A DNA stretch of 64,000 bases from Planctomycetaceae bacterium. GTDB taxonomy: Bacteria; Planctomycetota; Planctomycetia; Pirellulales; Pirellulaceae. Where the stretch lies: the NCBI GenBank assembly GCA_002726515.1, contig PBTE01000168.1, positions 20,934 through 84,933 on the forward strand, read 5' to 3'. Below the pieces are notes generated by a model. It saw only the letters and a program-made list of their open reading frames with translations. It did no database searches and was not told the DNA's origin. Below are positions 36,906 through 46,555 of this stretch, one piece after another. The first letter of the stretch is position 1; each line of letters begins with the position of its first letter. The translations under genes and the position numbers were made by a program.

Positions 36906-37766
36906 GTGGGAAGATTTTGGAGTATTCTGTTCATGCTCGTTCCCATTTTGGGAGTGTGGGTATTTGTCTCAGCTGCCTTCAATTGGTGGCCCTTCAGTGG
37001 CGGGGCTTTGGCTTTTCCCGGCGAACACTGGCTGCCCCATGACATTTCGGTTCATGGCGTCGTCATCGACGGCCTCTATTATTTTATACTCGCGGTAACC
37101 GGTGCCATTTTTATCGCCACAACCGTCGCCATGTTCTGGTTTCTGCTGAGATACGACGGTAGACAAAACGCGACCCCGGTCAAATTTATCCACGGTAGTC
37201 ATACCTTGGAAGTCATATGGTCTGTTCTACCGGCGGTGACCTTGCTTTTTATTGCAATCTTCCAGATGAACGCCTGGTCGGATGTGAAAATCCAGAGGCC
37301 TCTGCAGAGCGTCGGCCCCGACGGCGAACAAGGGACCCTGGACGATGTTTTTCTGCCACCGTTGCTGGAAGTCACGGGCCGTCAGTTCGAATGGAAGATT
37401 CGTTATCCGGGTGAGGACCAGGAATTTGACACGCCGGACGACATTCACCTGGTCAACGACCTGCACATACCCGTCGACGAGGAGATTGTCATCGCCATCA
37501 AGAGCGACGACGTACTACACAGTTTTTTCCTGCCAAACGTACGCCTGAAACAGGATGTGGTGCCAGGTATGAAGCAATACATCTGGTTCGAGGCAACGGA
37601 AACCGGCACGTTCGACATCGTGTGTGCCGAGCTTTGTGGTTGGGGACATTACAAGATGAAAGGCCGTTTGACCGTCGAATCGCGCGAAGATTTCGAGCGC
37701 TGGCTAGGACAGAAATACAAGGCCCAAGAAACCAACCAACTTTCGCTTGAGTTGGCCGAAAGATAA
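36906..37766 (+). CDS. coxB: Cytochrome c oxidase subunit II
   Basis: A 286-residue subunit II with hydrophobic segments at about 5-24, 58-82 and 99-120 and a periplasmic cupredoxin domain. The CuA site is complete: H205, C240, E242, C244, H248, M251 (DVLHSFFLPN and CAELCGWGHYKMKG). No fused cytochrome c domain is present, so a separate carrier must deliver electrons. It starts with GTG 36906. Confidence 0.96.
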   Translation: MGRFWSILFMLVPILGVWVFVSAAFNWWPFSGGALAFPGEHWLPHDISVHGVVIDGLYYFILAVTGAIFIATTVAMFWFLLRYDGRQNATPVKFIHGSHTLEVIWSVLPAVTLLFIAIFQMNAWSDVKIQRPLQSVGPDGEQGTLDDVFLPPLLEVTGRQFEWKIRYPGEDQEFDTPDDIHLVNDLHIPVDEEIVIAIKSDDVLHSFFLPNVRLKQDVVPGMKQYIWFEATETGTFDIVCAELCGWGHYKMKGRLTVESREDFERWLGQKYKAQETNQLSLELAER

Positions 37767-37784
37767 TTCCTGGAGAGTAAAACG

Positions 37785-39566
37785 ATGAGTACCACGACGG
37801 CGGGTGCACACGCTCACGCACACGGCCATGCTGAAGCTGGTGTCGGTGACTTCATTTCGACCTACGTGTTTTCCCGTGATCACAAAATCATCGGCATGCA
37901 GTTCCTTTTCTCAACGCTGCTGTGGTTCATGGTCGGTGGATTGCTGGCGTTGGGAATTCGCTGGCAACTGGCCTGGCCCTGGTCGGGAATGCCCGTGATC
38001 GGTCCCATGCTGTTCTCCGGCGAGGGGGGACAAATCTCTCCCGAGTTTTACACCATGCTCTTCACCATGCACGCCACCGTGATGATCTTTTTTGTAATCA
38101 TCCCGATCCTGGCGGGTGCCTTCGGCAACTACTTGATTCCGCTCATGATCGGGGCCGAGGACATGGCTTTTCCGACACTCAATATGCTCAGCTACTGGTT
38201 CATGTGGCCGGCATTCCTCCTGATCGGTTCTAGTTTTTTCATCTCACCGAGCAACGGAGCCGGGGGAGGGTGGACTTCCTATCCACCCTTGTCGTCGATC
38301 CCTGAAGCCGCTCCGGGAAGCGGTTCGGGGCAGACCCTGTGGCTGTTGGGGGTTACCTTTGTCGGCATTTCCTCCATGATGGGTTCGATAAACTACATGA
38401 CGACCATCATTCAGATGCGCGCCCCCGGCATGACGATGTTTCGTTTACCGTTGACAATTTGGGGGATATTCATCACAGCACTCCTGCAAGCCTTTGCCCT
38501 GCCAGTTTTGACCGCCGCCGGTTTAATGCTCTTGCTTGATCGGGTTGTCGGCACCGGCTTTTTCATTCCGGAAATGCTGGTGGTCAACAATTCGCTTCCT
38601 GCATCGGGTGGCGGTCAGCCCCTGTTGTGGCAACATTTATTCTGGTTCTATTCGCATCCGGCAGTCTACATCATGATCCTGCCGGCAATGGGCATGGTAT
38701 CCGAAATCATAGCCTGCTTCTCGCGCAAGCCGATTTTTGGTTATAGGCCCATGATATTTTCGATTGCGGGCATCGCAGGCCTGGGATTCATCGTGTGGGG
38801 CCACCACATGTTTGTTTCCGGCATGAACCCCTACCTGGGAATGACCTTCATGACAGCCACGATGTTGATTGCGCTGCCTAGTGCGGTCAAAGTCTTCAAC
38901 TGGCTGGGGACAATCTGGCGCGGAAAAATTCAATTCACCACACCCATGCTATTCGCTCTTTCCTTCGTCTCGATGTTCATCATCGGCGGACTTTCTGGAA
39001 TTTTCATGGCGGCCACGACTGTCGACATCTTCATTCATGACACTTACTTTATTGTGGCACATTTCCACTATGTGCTGTTTGGCGGTACGGCCATGGCAGT
39101 GTTCGGTGCGATCTATTTCTGGTTTCCTAAAATGTTCGGTCGCATGATGAACGAAACCCTGGGCAAGATCCACTTCTTCTTTACTTTCCTTTTCCTGAAT
39201 GGCACGTTCTATCCCATGCATGTTCTGGGAGCGGTCGGGTTTCCTCGACGACTGGCCGACCCCTATCACTATGAAACGTTTCGACACCTGATGCCCGTCA
39301 ACCAGTTCATGACCTTGTGTGCCATCGGGATGGTCACGGTCCAGGTCGTGTTTGCAGCCAACTTTCTCTTCAGCATCTTTTCCGGTCGGAAGGTAGGCCG
39401 AAATCCCTGGGGGGCTAATTCCCTGGAATGGACTGCCCCCAGTCCGCCCGGGCATGGCAACTTCGATTTTCAACCCGTGGTTTACCGGGGACCTTACGAA
39501 TATAGCTCGCCAGAAGTCGACGCCGATTACTATCCTCAAAACCAGCCGCTTGCGCAAAAAACATGA
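37785..39566 (+). CDS. coxA: Cytochrome c oxidase subunit I
   Basis: A 593-residue heme-copper oxidase subunit I with about twelve membrane helices. Hallmarks: HATVMIFFVIIPILAGAFGN for the low-spin heme region, WQHLFWFYSHPAVYIMILP containing the CuB histidine and cross-linked tyrosine, VWGHHMFVSGM with two further CuB histidines, and HDTYFIVAHFHYVLFGG (heme ligands). The N-terminus is His-rich (AHAHAHGHAE). A-type. A ribosome site (GGAGAG) precedes ATG 37785. Confidence 0.97.
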   Translation: MSTTTAGAHAHAHGHAEAGVGDFISTYVFSRDHKIIGMQFLFSTLLWFMVGGLLALGIRWQLAWPWSGMPVIGPMLFSGEGGQISPEFYTMLFTMHATVMIFFVIIPILAGAFGNYLIPLMIGAEDMAFPTLNMLSYWFMWPAFLLIGSSFFISPSNGAGGGWTSYPPLSSIPEAAPGSGSGQTLWLLGVTFVGISSMMGSINYMTTIIQMRAPGMTMFRLPLTIWGIFITALLQAFALPVLTAAGLMLLLDRVVGTGFFIPEMLVVNNSLPASGGGQPLLWQHLFWFYSHPAVYIMILPAMGMVSEIIACFSRKPIFGYRPMIFSIAGIAGLGFIVWGHHMFVSGMNPYLGMTFMTATMLIALPSAVKVFNWLGTIWRGKIQFTTPMLFALSFVSMFIIGGLSGIFMAATTVDIFIHDTYFIVAHFHYVLFGGTAMAVFGAIYFWFPKMFGRMMNETLGKIHFFFTFLFLNGTFYPMHVLGAVGFPRRLADPYHYETFRHLMPVNQFMTLCAIGMVTVQVVFAANFLFSIFSGRKVGRNPWGANSLEWTAPSPPGHGNFDFQPVVYRGPYEYSSPEVDADYYPQNQPLAQKT

Positions 39567-39625
39567 AGAAGATCGCGATAGAATCGCTCAATCGCCGGTA
39601 GAACCGGCTTGTGTTTCCAATCGGA

Positions 39626-39653
39626 CATTGTCGCTCGTCTGGAAGTGACAATG
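39626..39653 (+). promoter_or_regulatory. Hairpin between coxA and ctaA
   Basis: CATTGTCGCT (39626-39635) pairs with AGTGACAATG (39644-39653) over ten positions (one G-T) with an eight-base loop. The stretch after it is CCCGCCTTTTA, so it is at best a weak terminator; it may be an RNA-processing or attenuation site setting ctaA levels. Confidence 0.45.
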
Positions 39654-39679
39654 CCCGCCTTTTATAAGGCCTCAGTCAC

Positions 39680-40699
39680 GTGCTGACCCCGAAATCAAAA
39701 CGCCCCTTTCCTCGTTGGCCCCACGGCATGGCCGTGCTGCTGGTGGTGGCAACCTTTCCACTGATCTGGGTGGGCGGTTTGGTCACGACTTACGATGCGG
39801 GTATGGCCGTCGAGGATTGGCCGACGACCAGGGGTTACAACCTGTTGCTTTATCCCTGGCAGACCTGGATTGCCGGCCCCTGGGACGTCTTCATCGAACA
39901 TGGTCACCGTCTTCTGGGGTTCCTGGTGGGCGTCCTGACAATTACCTTGAATGTGGCCGTCTGGCTACGGGATTACCGCCGCTGGATGCGCTGGGTCGCG
40001 CTGGCGGCACTGGGCCTGGTGCTGACGCAGGGAATCCTGGGGGGCATGCGAGTCATCCAAAACAGTCAGCAGTTGGCGCTGATTCATGGCTGCGTCGGAC
40101 CGCTCTTTTTTGCGTTGACGGTCGCCATCGCGGCTTTTACGTCCCGTTGGTGGAATGCTCGTGATTTACGACTCCAACATCCAGCGGCAGGCAAATTGCA
40201 CCGGCTGGCCGTGCTCACATTCGTGCTGGCCTATGTGCAGCTCATCCTCGGGGCCCAACTCCGTCATCTTCCGGTGGACGCCTCGCTGGGCATGTTCCGC
40301 GGAGTCGTCTGGGCTCACCTGTTCTTCGCCGCGGTACTTACTGTGTATGTGCTTTCACTGGCCGGGCGAATCGTGGCCCAATATCGACGACTGACCCACC
40401 TTTTAGTGCCCGCTTTGGGAATTTCGTTACTCCTGCTGGTGCAATTGGCCCTGGGGGCGGCGACCTGGGTTGTCAAATATTCCTGGCCAACTTTTGCTGT
40501 CGCCTGGAAATGGACCCAATACTACACGATTCAGGCCGATGGTATGCTGCAATCTTCCATCACCACTGCCCATGTTGCCAACGGATCGCTGATCCTGGCG
40601 ACTGCCATACTGCTGGCACTACGCTCGACCAGATTGGTTCAACGCGGCGTGGTCCAAACTCCGCTAGGGGATGGCTACCTCGGGGAGGCCGTCGCATGA
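39680..40699 (+). CDS. ctaA: Heme A synthase (COX15/CtaA family)
   Basis: A 339-residue membrane protein that oxidises heme O to heme A for the oxidase. It has about eight hydrophobic helices, with histidines in IEHGHRLLGFLVG, LIHGCVGPLFF, RGVVWAHLFFA and ITTAHVANG marking the heme sites of the family. GTG at 39680 is taken as the start; an internal ATG at 39728 would remove the basic N-terminus. The stop overlaps the ctaB start (ATGA). Confidence 0.93.
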   Translation: MLTPKSKRPFPRWPHGMAVLLVVATFPLIWVGGLVTTYDAGMAVEDWPTTRGYNLLLYPWQTWIAGPWDVFIEHGHRLLGFLVGVLTITLNVAVWLRDYRRWMRWVALAALGLVLTQGILGGMRVIQNSQQLALIHGCVGPLFFALTVAIAAFTSRWWNARDLRLQHPAAGKLHRLAVLTFVLAYVQLILGAQLRHLPVDASLGMFRGVVWAHLFFAAVLTVYVLSLAGRIVAQYRRLTHLLVPALGISLLLLVQLALGAATWVVKYSWPTFAVAWKWTQYYTIQADGMLQSSITTAHVANGSLILATAILLALRSTRLVQRGVVQTPLGDGYLGEAVA

Positions 40700-41601
40700 G
40701 CGCATCAACGTTTCCTCTGTCACAGGAAAGATCCAACCTCTCGATTCGGTGCCGGGCTTATGTCGAATTGACCAAGCCACGCATCGCCTCTTTGGTGCTG
40801 GTTACCGTGGTTGTGTCCGGACTGATTGCCAGTTGGGGACAACCCAACCCCTGGTTGTTGTTGCATGCGGTGATCGGCACTGCCTGCGTAGCCGCCAGCG
40901 GAAGTGCCTTCAACCATTGGCTGGAGCGGCACACGGACAGCCTGATGCCGCGCACGGCGGGGCGGCCACTCCCGGCTGGACTGCTGTCATCACGACAGGT
41001 TGTTCGGTTTGCAACGGCAACCGTTGTAGCAGGAAGCCTCTATTTGGGACTGTTCGTCCACTGGCAGGCTGCTACCTGGGGCTTTGTAACCTGGCTGTTG
41101 TACGTGGGTGCTTACACACCGCTGAAGGTCGTCACCGCATGGAACACGACGGTAGGAGCCGTAGCCGGAACGCTACCGGTCGTAATCGGTTGGACTGCGG
41201 TTGGCGCTGATTTTGATCTGCGGCTGGGCGGTTTGCTGGCCGTCGTTTTTTTGTGGCAATTTCCGCACTTTATGGCCATCGCCTGGCTCTATCGCAACGA
41301 GTACCGTCAGGCAGGACTAAAAATGACCACCGTCGTTGATTCGTCCGGAAAGCATGCCACCACCCAGGCCGTATCCGCGGCACTTGCCTTAATACCTGTG
41401 AGCTTCCTGCCAGCGTCTTACAGCGTCCCCTCCGCATTACCTTATTTGCTAGCCGCTCTGATACTTGGCACGGGGCAACTGATCTGTGCGCTTCTCTTTT
41501 TCTGTCGTCGCGACGAGACATCTGCCAGGTGGTTGTTACGAGCTTCTCTAATCTACTTGCCAACTTTACTCATTCTGATGCTTTCCATTCCTTTACTCTA
41601 G
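40696..41601 (+). CDS. ctaB: Protoheme IX farnesyltransferase (heme O synthase)
   Basis: A 301-residue UbiA-superfamily prenyltransferase that attaches farnesyl to heme B. From ATG 40696, overlapping the ctaA stop. It shows [19 protein letters not shown], the first Asp-rich-like motif in [38 protein letters not shown] and the [19 protein letters not shown] region with the second motif. About eight helices. Confidence 0.95.
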   Translation: MSASTFPLSQERSNLSIRCRAYVELTKPRIASLVLVTVVVSGLIASWGQPNPWLLLHAVIGTACVAASGSAFNHWLERHTDSLMPRTAGRPLPAGLLSSRQVVRFATATVVAGSLYLGLFVHWQAATWGFVTWLLYVGAYTPLKVVTAWNTTVGAVAGTLPVVIGWTAVGADFDLRLGGLLAVVFLWQFPHFMAIAWLYRNEYRQAGLKMTTVVDSSGKHATTQAVSAALALIPVSFLPASYSVPSALPYLLAALILGTGQLICALLFFCRRDETSARWLLRASLIYLPTLLILMLSIPLL

Positions 41602-41602
41602 G

Positions 41603-42853
41603 GTGATCAACGAAAACATGGGACACGACGAATCGGAACATCAAGACCATATTCAACTGGAATACCAGCCGGCACTGCCCATGTCCAATGGCAAGCTCAT
41701 TGTGTGGTTGTTTCTATCCACAGAAATTATGTTTTTTGCCGGACTGATTGGGACCTATATCGTGCTTCGGTTCGGTGCACCCGCAGGAACATGGCCGACT
41801 CCCGCCGACGTTCATCTCAGCGAGCCTATCGGAGCCTTTAATACCTTTGTGCTCATCTGTTCCAGCGTGACTGTCGTGCTCTGCCTGGAAGCTTGTCGAG
41901 CCGGTCGGGCTGCCACCGCCAAGCGCTGGCTGTTTTCGACATTTCTACTGGGCAGTGTATTTCTCGGTGTGAAGGTCTATGAATACAACCAGAAATTCTC
42001 GCACGGCATTTACCCTAAAAAACCACGCAGTTTGCTCCATGAGAGGGCGAACCTGGAATACGCAGCCGCCCTGCGTTCTCCTTTGAAAGCCAAAAGAGAC
42101 GAGCTCGACAAGAAAAAAGTCGAACTCGGAGGATCCGAGACAACTGAAAACGCGGAGTCGGAGGAAGCGGGTGAAAAGCAAGTCGAGAGTCGACTCGAAG
42201 AATCCGAAGAACGAGATCTGCAAAAATACAATCGGCTGCTCTCGGGGGTTGTGGAATGGGCCGAATATGTGGCTACGGATCCGGCGACTCCAGAAGCTGA
42301 ACGTCGTGACGTTTTGGTCCAACTGGCCAATTACGTTTCCGGACCGGGGCATGCTCATGGCCATGCTGAAACGGAAGTGTCGCCCTTTGCCGGTCAATTG
42401 GATCAGGAACGGGACGAATTAAAGGCTGAACAGGACCGTCTGGAAGAAAAGCAGCGCCAGTTGCTGGCCGCACGCCAAAACAATTCTGGTTCCGAAGCGA
42501 CACAGAAAGCGGACATTCAATCCGACTTGGCTGCAGTCGAAGGACGGCTGAAACGCATCTCCCATCGCATGGATGGAATCGGGTTGCTGCGGGAACTGAA
42601 ACATGGAATCAATGAAGACTACCAGATGCATCTTCCGATCGTGCTACCGAGCGGAAACATGTGGGCCAGTACCTATTTCTTACTCACAGGCTTTCACGCG
42701 CTCCACGTTCTGGTAGGATTAATTGTGTTTGCCATTGGCATGGGCATGTATCTGGATCCTGAAAAGGCCGGGTTCATTGAAAATATTGGTCTGTACTGGC
42801 ACTTTGTCGACCTGGTTTGGATATTTCTTTTCCCTTTGCTGTACCTGTTTTAG
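41603..42853 (+). CDS. coxC: Cytochrome c oxidase subunit III with a large charged insertion
   Basis: A 416-residue protein, twice the usual length. Residues about 30-130 give the first three helices ([58 protein letters not shown]), and residues 339-416 the last two ([38 protein letters not shown]). Between them lies a segment of about 208 residues rich in Glu, Lys, Arg and Gln with two likely coiled-coils (about 160-215 and 265-330) and a GHAHGHAE histidine cluster. The reading frame is intact across it. GTG 41603 is used as start; ATG 41618 is possible. Confidence 0.9.
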   Translation: MINENMGHDESEHQDHIQLEYQPALPMSNGKLIVWLFLSTEIMFFAGLIGTYIVLRFGAPAGTWPTPADVHLSEPIGAFNTFVLICSSVTVVLCLEACRAGRAATAKRWLFSTFLLGSVFLGVKVYEYNQKFSHGIYPKKPRSLLHERANLEYAAALRSPLKAKRDELDKKKVELGGSETTENAESEEAGEKQVESRLEESEERDLQKYNRLLSGVVEWAEYVATDPATPEAERRDVLVQLANYVSGPGHAHGHAETEVSPFAGQLDQERDELKAEQDRLEEKQRQLLAARQNNSGSEATQKADIQSDLAAVEGRLKRISHRMDGIGLLRELKHGINEDYQMHLPIVLPSGNMWASTYFLLTGFHALHVLVGLIVFAIGMGMYLDPEKAGFIENIGLYWHFVDLVWIFLFPLLYLF

Positions 42854-42901
42854 ACACGAACCTGCCCGGCACGCACCATTTTTGACTTTGGAGAATAAAA
42901 A

Positions 42902-43360
42902 ATGTCTGAAACGAAATCGAGTGATTTGGACGGACATAGTGGTGATGATCATGGCCATGGTGGTGTGGGAAAATATCTTGCAGTATTCGTCTGTCTCTGT
43001 GTCCTCACCGGTGCCTCTTTCTTCACTTACTCGGACCTCTGGCCCTTTAAGGATACACCCGCCGTAGGATGGGTCTTCATGATGGCTGTATCGTGCACGA
43101 AGGCCTTGCTCGTCATGCTGTTCTTCATGCACCTCTTATGGGAAGCCAATTGGAAGTACGTTTTGACATTTCCGGCCGCGCTGATGTCCGTCTTTCTGAT
43201 ACTCATGCTGATTCCGGATGTTGGCTTCCGTACCCGAAAGTATTCGGAAAAGCGTTGGCAACAGGCTGCGGAGCCGGAAGTTCATGCTGCCCCTGCGCAT
43301 CACGACCCTGATCATCCTGAAGATCACCAGGATGGCCCACACGCACACCAACATGATTGA
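42902..43360 (+). CDS. Cytochrome c oxidase subunit IV-like protein, histidine-rich tail
   Basis: A 152-residue protein with three hydrophobic helices (YLAVFVCLCVLTGASFF; WVFMMAVSCTKALLVMLFFM; VLTFPAALMSVFLILMLIP) of the COX4_pro type found as the small subunit of bacterial oxidases. The N-terminus (GHSGDDHGHGG) and C-terminus (HHDPDHPEDHQDGPHAHQHD) are rich in His and Asp and may bind copper or zinc. Preceded by GGAG; ATG 42902. Confidence 0.88.
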   Translation: MSETKSSDLDGHSGDDHGHGGVGKYLAVFVCLCVLTGASFFTYSDLWPFKDTPAVGWVFMMAVSCTKALLVMLFFMHLLWEANWKYVLTFPAALMSVFLILMLIPDVGFRTRKYSEKRWQQAAEPEVHAAPAHHDPDHPEDHQDGPHAHQHD

Positions 43361-43396
43361 CCGAAGGACGGCTGGTTACCTGCTTCCCTCTTTTTC

Positions 43397-44338
43397 ATGA
43401 CCACTGACCCAGCCATTCGCATCACGAAGCTTTCTCACCATTATGGTGGCCGCACTGCGCTGAACGAAATCAGTTTCGATGTGGCGGCTGGAGAAATCTT
43501 CATTTTAGTCGGCCCCAACGGTGGCGGTAAAACCACTCTCTTCCGAGTTCTCTCGACACTGATTCCGCCGCAATCCGGCGAGATTCAGATTTTGGGTTGT
43601 GATTTAATACGACAGCAGGCAGAGATTCGGCGATCCTTGGGAGTCGTCTTTCAGGCACCCAGCCTGGACCGCAAGTTGACGGTCATCGAAAACATCCGCT
43701 ACCAGGCAATCCTCTACGGCCTGACCGGAAACGAACGGGCCAAGCGGGAAGCAGAACTGCTGGAACAATTAGGACTCGCCGACCGGGCCGGAGACCTTGT
43801 CGAGACACTTTCGGGCGGCCTAAAACGTCGCGTTGAACTGGCAAAAGGCATGATTCCCCATCCTCGCCTGTTGCTGCTGGACGAACCGAGCACAGCACTG
43901 GATCCGGGCGCCCGCAGCAATTTGTGGGAATATTTAACACGATTGCGTGACGAGACTGGAGTGACCATCGCCTTGACTTCTCACCTTTTGGAAGAAGCTG
44001 AAAGAGCCGACCACATGGCGATTTTAGATACAGGATCGATCGTCGCCCTCGACACTCCGGATGCCCTGCGTGCAACGGTAGGCGGCGATTCGATAACCAT
44101 GCAGTCCAGTGACCCCCAGGCATTGGCCAGCGAGGTGCGGCAAAAGTTTCAAGTCGAAGCAAAAGTACTTGACAAAAACGTGCGTCTGGAACTTGCCGAC
44201 GGACACGCCTGGATTGCCAAGCTTGTCGAAGCTTTTCCCGGTCGCATTGACACGATCACTGTGGGAAAACCGACCCTGGAAGACGTCTTCATTGCCAAAA
44301 CAGGCCATCGTTTTTGGCAGGCAGAAACAACCTCGTGA
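43397..44338 (+). CDS. ABC transporter ATP-binding protein in the oxidase locus
   Basis: A 313-residue ATPase with Walker A GPNGGGKTTL (about residues 38-47), signature LSGGLKRRVELAKG (about 136-149), Walker B LLLLDEPSTALDP and the H-loop SHLLEEAE. It belongs to the daunorubicin/NatA-like export group. The next gene is its ABC-2 permease. Placement between oxidase subunits and the SCO chaperone suggests a role in oxidase maturation, for example moving a cofactor or copper-related compound, which is inference. Confidence 0.92.
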   Translation: MTTDPAIRITKLSHHYGGRTALNEISFDVAAGEIFILVGPNGGGKTTLFRVLSTLIPPQSGEIQILGCDLIRQQAEIRRSLGVVFQAPSLDRKLTVIENIRYQAILYGLTGNERAKREAELLEQLGLADRAGDLVETLSGGLKRRVELAKGMIPHPRLLLLDEPSTALDPGARSNLWEYLTRLRDETGVTIALTSHLLEEAERADHMAILDTGSIVALDTPDALRATVGGDSITMQSSDPQALASEVRQKFQVEAKVLDKNVRLELADGHAWIAKLVEAFPGRIDTITVGKPTLEDVFIAKTGHRFWQAETTS

Positions 44339-44430
44339 TGCGACATCAAGCCAACAATTTCTCATCCGACATGTTGTCTTGAATGCAAATAGAACAACTG
44401 GTGTGATGGAATCCTGATGAGGAGCCGACT

Positions 44431-45279
44431 TTGAACGAATCATCGTTGACAACCACGCGCCCCAGACCGTTGCTGGCAGCGCTAACCCTGTGCTGGCGGG
44501 AGATACTGCGGTTTTTTCGTCAAAGAAATCGTATTATTGGCGCGATTGCCACCCCGCTTGTCTTCTGGTTGCTGTTTGGTGCCGGCCTGGACCGTTCTTT
44601 TGAGTTATCTGCTGCAGGTTCAGACGGCCAGGGCTTCCGTGAATATTTCTTTCCCGGCACGCTGGCCATGATCCTGCTGTTTACCGCCATCTTCGCATCG
44701 GTTTCCATCATCGAGGATCGCCGTGAAGGATTTCTGCAGTCGGTCCTGGTGGCCCCGATCCCACGCTGGTCAATGGTGCTGGGGAAGATACTCGGCGGGA
44801 CGCTGATTGCCCTGTTCCAAGGCTCCCTCTTCTGTCTCCTGGCCCTGACGGTGGACAACGTAACCTCGGACCCTTTGGCTTTACTCGGATTACTGGGAAT
44901 CATGTTTGTTGTCTCCCTGGCACTCACGGCCATGGGGTACCTGATTGCCTGGCGGATGGACTCGACTCAAGGTTTTCACGTAATCATGAACCTGGTATTG
45001 ATGCCCATGTGGTTACTGTCCGGTTCGTTTTTTCCGATTCCCTCGCTGGAGTCCAGTCGTGGAATCATGTACTGGATTATGACGCTGAATCCGCTGACCT
45101 ACGGTGTTACCGGAATACGTTGGTTGATATTCGAAAACATGAACGCGGAATCATCCAACCCGGACTTCTTTCTCCCCAGCCTCCAAGTTTGCTGGGCAGT
45201 GTCCCTTGTGTTTGCCCTGGTGGCCTTTGGCCTGGCCTGGAAGGTTTCCGGAAGTCGCACCACTGCGGATTTATTATGA
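44431..45279 (+). CDS. ABC-2 type permease
   Basis: A 282-residue membrane protein with six helices, typical of ABC-2 permeases (LCWREILRFFRQRNRIIGAI, IIEDRREGFLQSVLVAPIPR, PMWLLSGSFFPIPS, MTLNPLTYGVTGIRW). It starts with TTG 44431 after the spacer GAGGAGCCGACT. It pairs with the preceding ATPase to form an exporter. The SCO gene overlaps its stop by four bases. Confidence 0.92.
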   Translation: MNESSLTTTRPRPLLAALTLCWREILRFFRQRNRIIGAIATPLVFWLLFGAGLDRSFELSAAGSDGQGFREYFFPGTLAMILLFTAIFASVSIIEDRREGFLQSVLVAPIPRWSMVLGKILGGTLIALFQGSLFCLLALTVDNVTSDPLALLGLLGIMFVVSLALTAMGYLIAWRMDSTQGFHVIMNLVLMPMWLLSGSFFPIPSLESSRGIMYWIMTLNPLTYGVTGIRWLIFENMNAESSNPDFFLPSLQVCWAVSLVFALVAFGLAWKVSGSRTTADLL

Positions 45280-45938
45280 AAAGCAATGCGTTAATTTTTT
45301 GGTTGGGGATTCTGTTCACCTTTTCCGGAGGGATGGTTGTCTGGCTGGTGTTCGAAGGGAGTCGTCCGGAACACACCGCAACGACAAGGCGGGAATTTTC
45401 AGCGCCCGTCAACCAGGAACCATTGCGATATTTTACTTTGATGGAACGCAGTGGAGAAAAATTCCGTTCCCAAAGCCTGGATGGCGAGATCTGGGTTGCC
45501 AGTTTTTTCTTCGCCAATTGCCCGCACCAATGCACCAATCAGAACCTCACAATCAAGAAGCTCGCTGAACATTACCAGGAACAACATTTAAAATTCGTCA
45601 GCATCACGTGTGACCCTGAAAACGACACGCCTTCGCGGTTGGCCAAGTACGCGGACCGCTTTGGTGCTGACGAGCAACAGTGGTTGTTCCTGACCGGCAA
45701 GGAATCCTACATCCAACAAGTCGGGGCGGAAATTTTCAAGGTTTCGGTGTCTCCCAACACCCATTCCCAGAAGTTGATGCTGATTAATCGAGAAGGAAAA
45801 GTGCACGGTTATTTTCAATGGAACGATGCTGGTCAGATCGACCTGTTTCACCGGGAAGTCGACAAACTGTTGGGCGACGTGCCAGCCTCATCCTCTGTAA
45901 ACTCAGACATACAATCCAGCAAAACGGTGGGAAATTGA
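45276..45938 (+). CDS. SCO1/SenC-type copper chaperone
   Basis: A 220-residue membrane-anchored thioredoxin-fold protein that delivers copper to the CuA site of oxidase subunit II. A signal anchor (about residues 5-27) is followed by the copper motif CPHQC (C82, C86) and the conserved histidine H163 (NTHSQKLMLINREG). ATG 45276 overlaps the permease stop. The last residues are Ser-rich. Confidence 0.94.
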   Translation: MKSNALIFWLGILFTFSGGMVVWLVFEGSRPEHTATTRREFSAPVNQEPLRYFTLMERSGEKFRSQSLDGEIWVASFFFANCPHQCTNQNLTIKKLAEHYQEQHLKFVSITCDPENDTPSRLAKYADRFGADEQQWLFLTGKESYIQQVGAEIFKVSVSPNTHSQKLMLINREGKVHGYFQWNDAGQIDLFHREVDKLLGDVPASSSVNSDIQSSKTVGN

Positions 45939-46366
45939 AAGATCTCACAGATTACCTGCCGCATGTTAATGCGTCGCTCAATGCCCTGGCGACCGGCTTG
46001 CTGCTGTTAGGATACTGGCTGATCAAGAAAAAACGCGAGCGAGCCCACAAGTGGATCATGCTGTCTTGTTTCGGTGTCTCCGTGTTGTTCTTGATTTGTT
46101 ACGTGGTGTATCACGCCTACGAAGGCAGCAAACGCTTTCCCACAGACGTGCTGCCGGCCGTAAAATTCTTTTACTATCTCATCCTGGCCAGTCACGTGGT
46201 GCTGGCAGCCGTTGTACCGTTTCTGGCATTGGCCGTGATTTATTTTGGTCTCACCGGAAGCAGGGCGAGACACACACGCCTGGCAAGGTGGGCCTTCCCC
46301 ATCTGGCTCTACGTCTCACTGACGGGAGTGGTTGTGTATTTCATGCTGTACCACATGTACGTTTGA
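45935..46366 (+). CDS. DUF420 membrane protein in the oxidase locus
   Basis: A 143-residue protein with four helices (ASLNALATGLLLLGYWLI; WIMLSCFGVSVLFLICYVVY; ILASHVVLAAVVPFLALAV; WLYVSLTGVVVYFML). Conserved histidines (PHVNA, RAHKW, YHAYEG, ASHVV, RHTRLARWAFP) match DUF420, a family repeatedly found beside oxidase and SCO genes. TTG 45935 overlaps the SCO stop (TTGA). A paralog sits at 20610-21119. Confidence 0.9.
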   Translation: MKDLTDYLPHVNASLNALATGLLLLGYWLIKKKRERAHKWIMLSCFGVSVLFLICYVVYHAYEGSKRFPTDVLPAVKFFYYLILASHVVLAAVVPFLALAVIYFGLTGSRARHTRLARWAFPIWLYVSLTGVVVYFMLYHMYV

Positions 46367-46515
46367 TTTTCCGGAAGGGAACAAGAGTTTCCTGCGAATG
46401 TGTACCATGTCGTGAACAGTCCTCACGAACACTTTCGCCGACGAGCCATCCCACCAACGCATCAGGGTGCTGATTTCCAACTGAAATTCGTCGCACCCGT
46501 TCAGCGACAAGGCTC

Positions 46516-46545
46516 TTGCATTCTGTGGAAAACAACAGCTATAAT
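46516..46545 (+). promoter_or_regulatory. Predicted promoter giving a nearly leaderless mRNA
   Basis: TTGCAT (46516-46521) and TATAAT (46540-46545, perfect) with an 18-base spacer. The start would fall near 46552, only a few bases before the ATG at 46556. Confidence 0.45.
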
Positions 46546-46555
46546 TCTGTCGGAC

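Noticed and set aside
45009..45275. Upstream extension of the SCO gene frame into the permease
   Set aside because: The ATG at 45276 with a proper signal anchor and ATGA overlap is the natural start.
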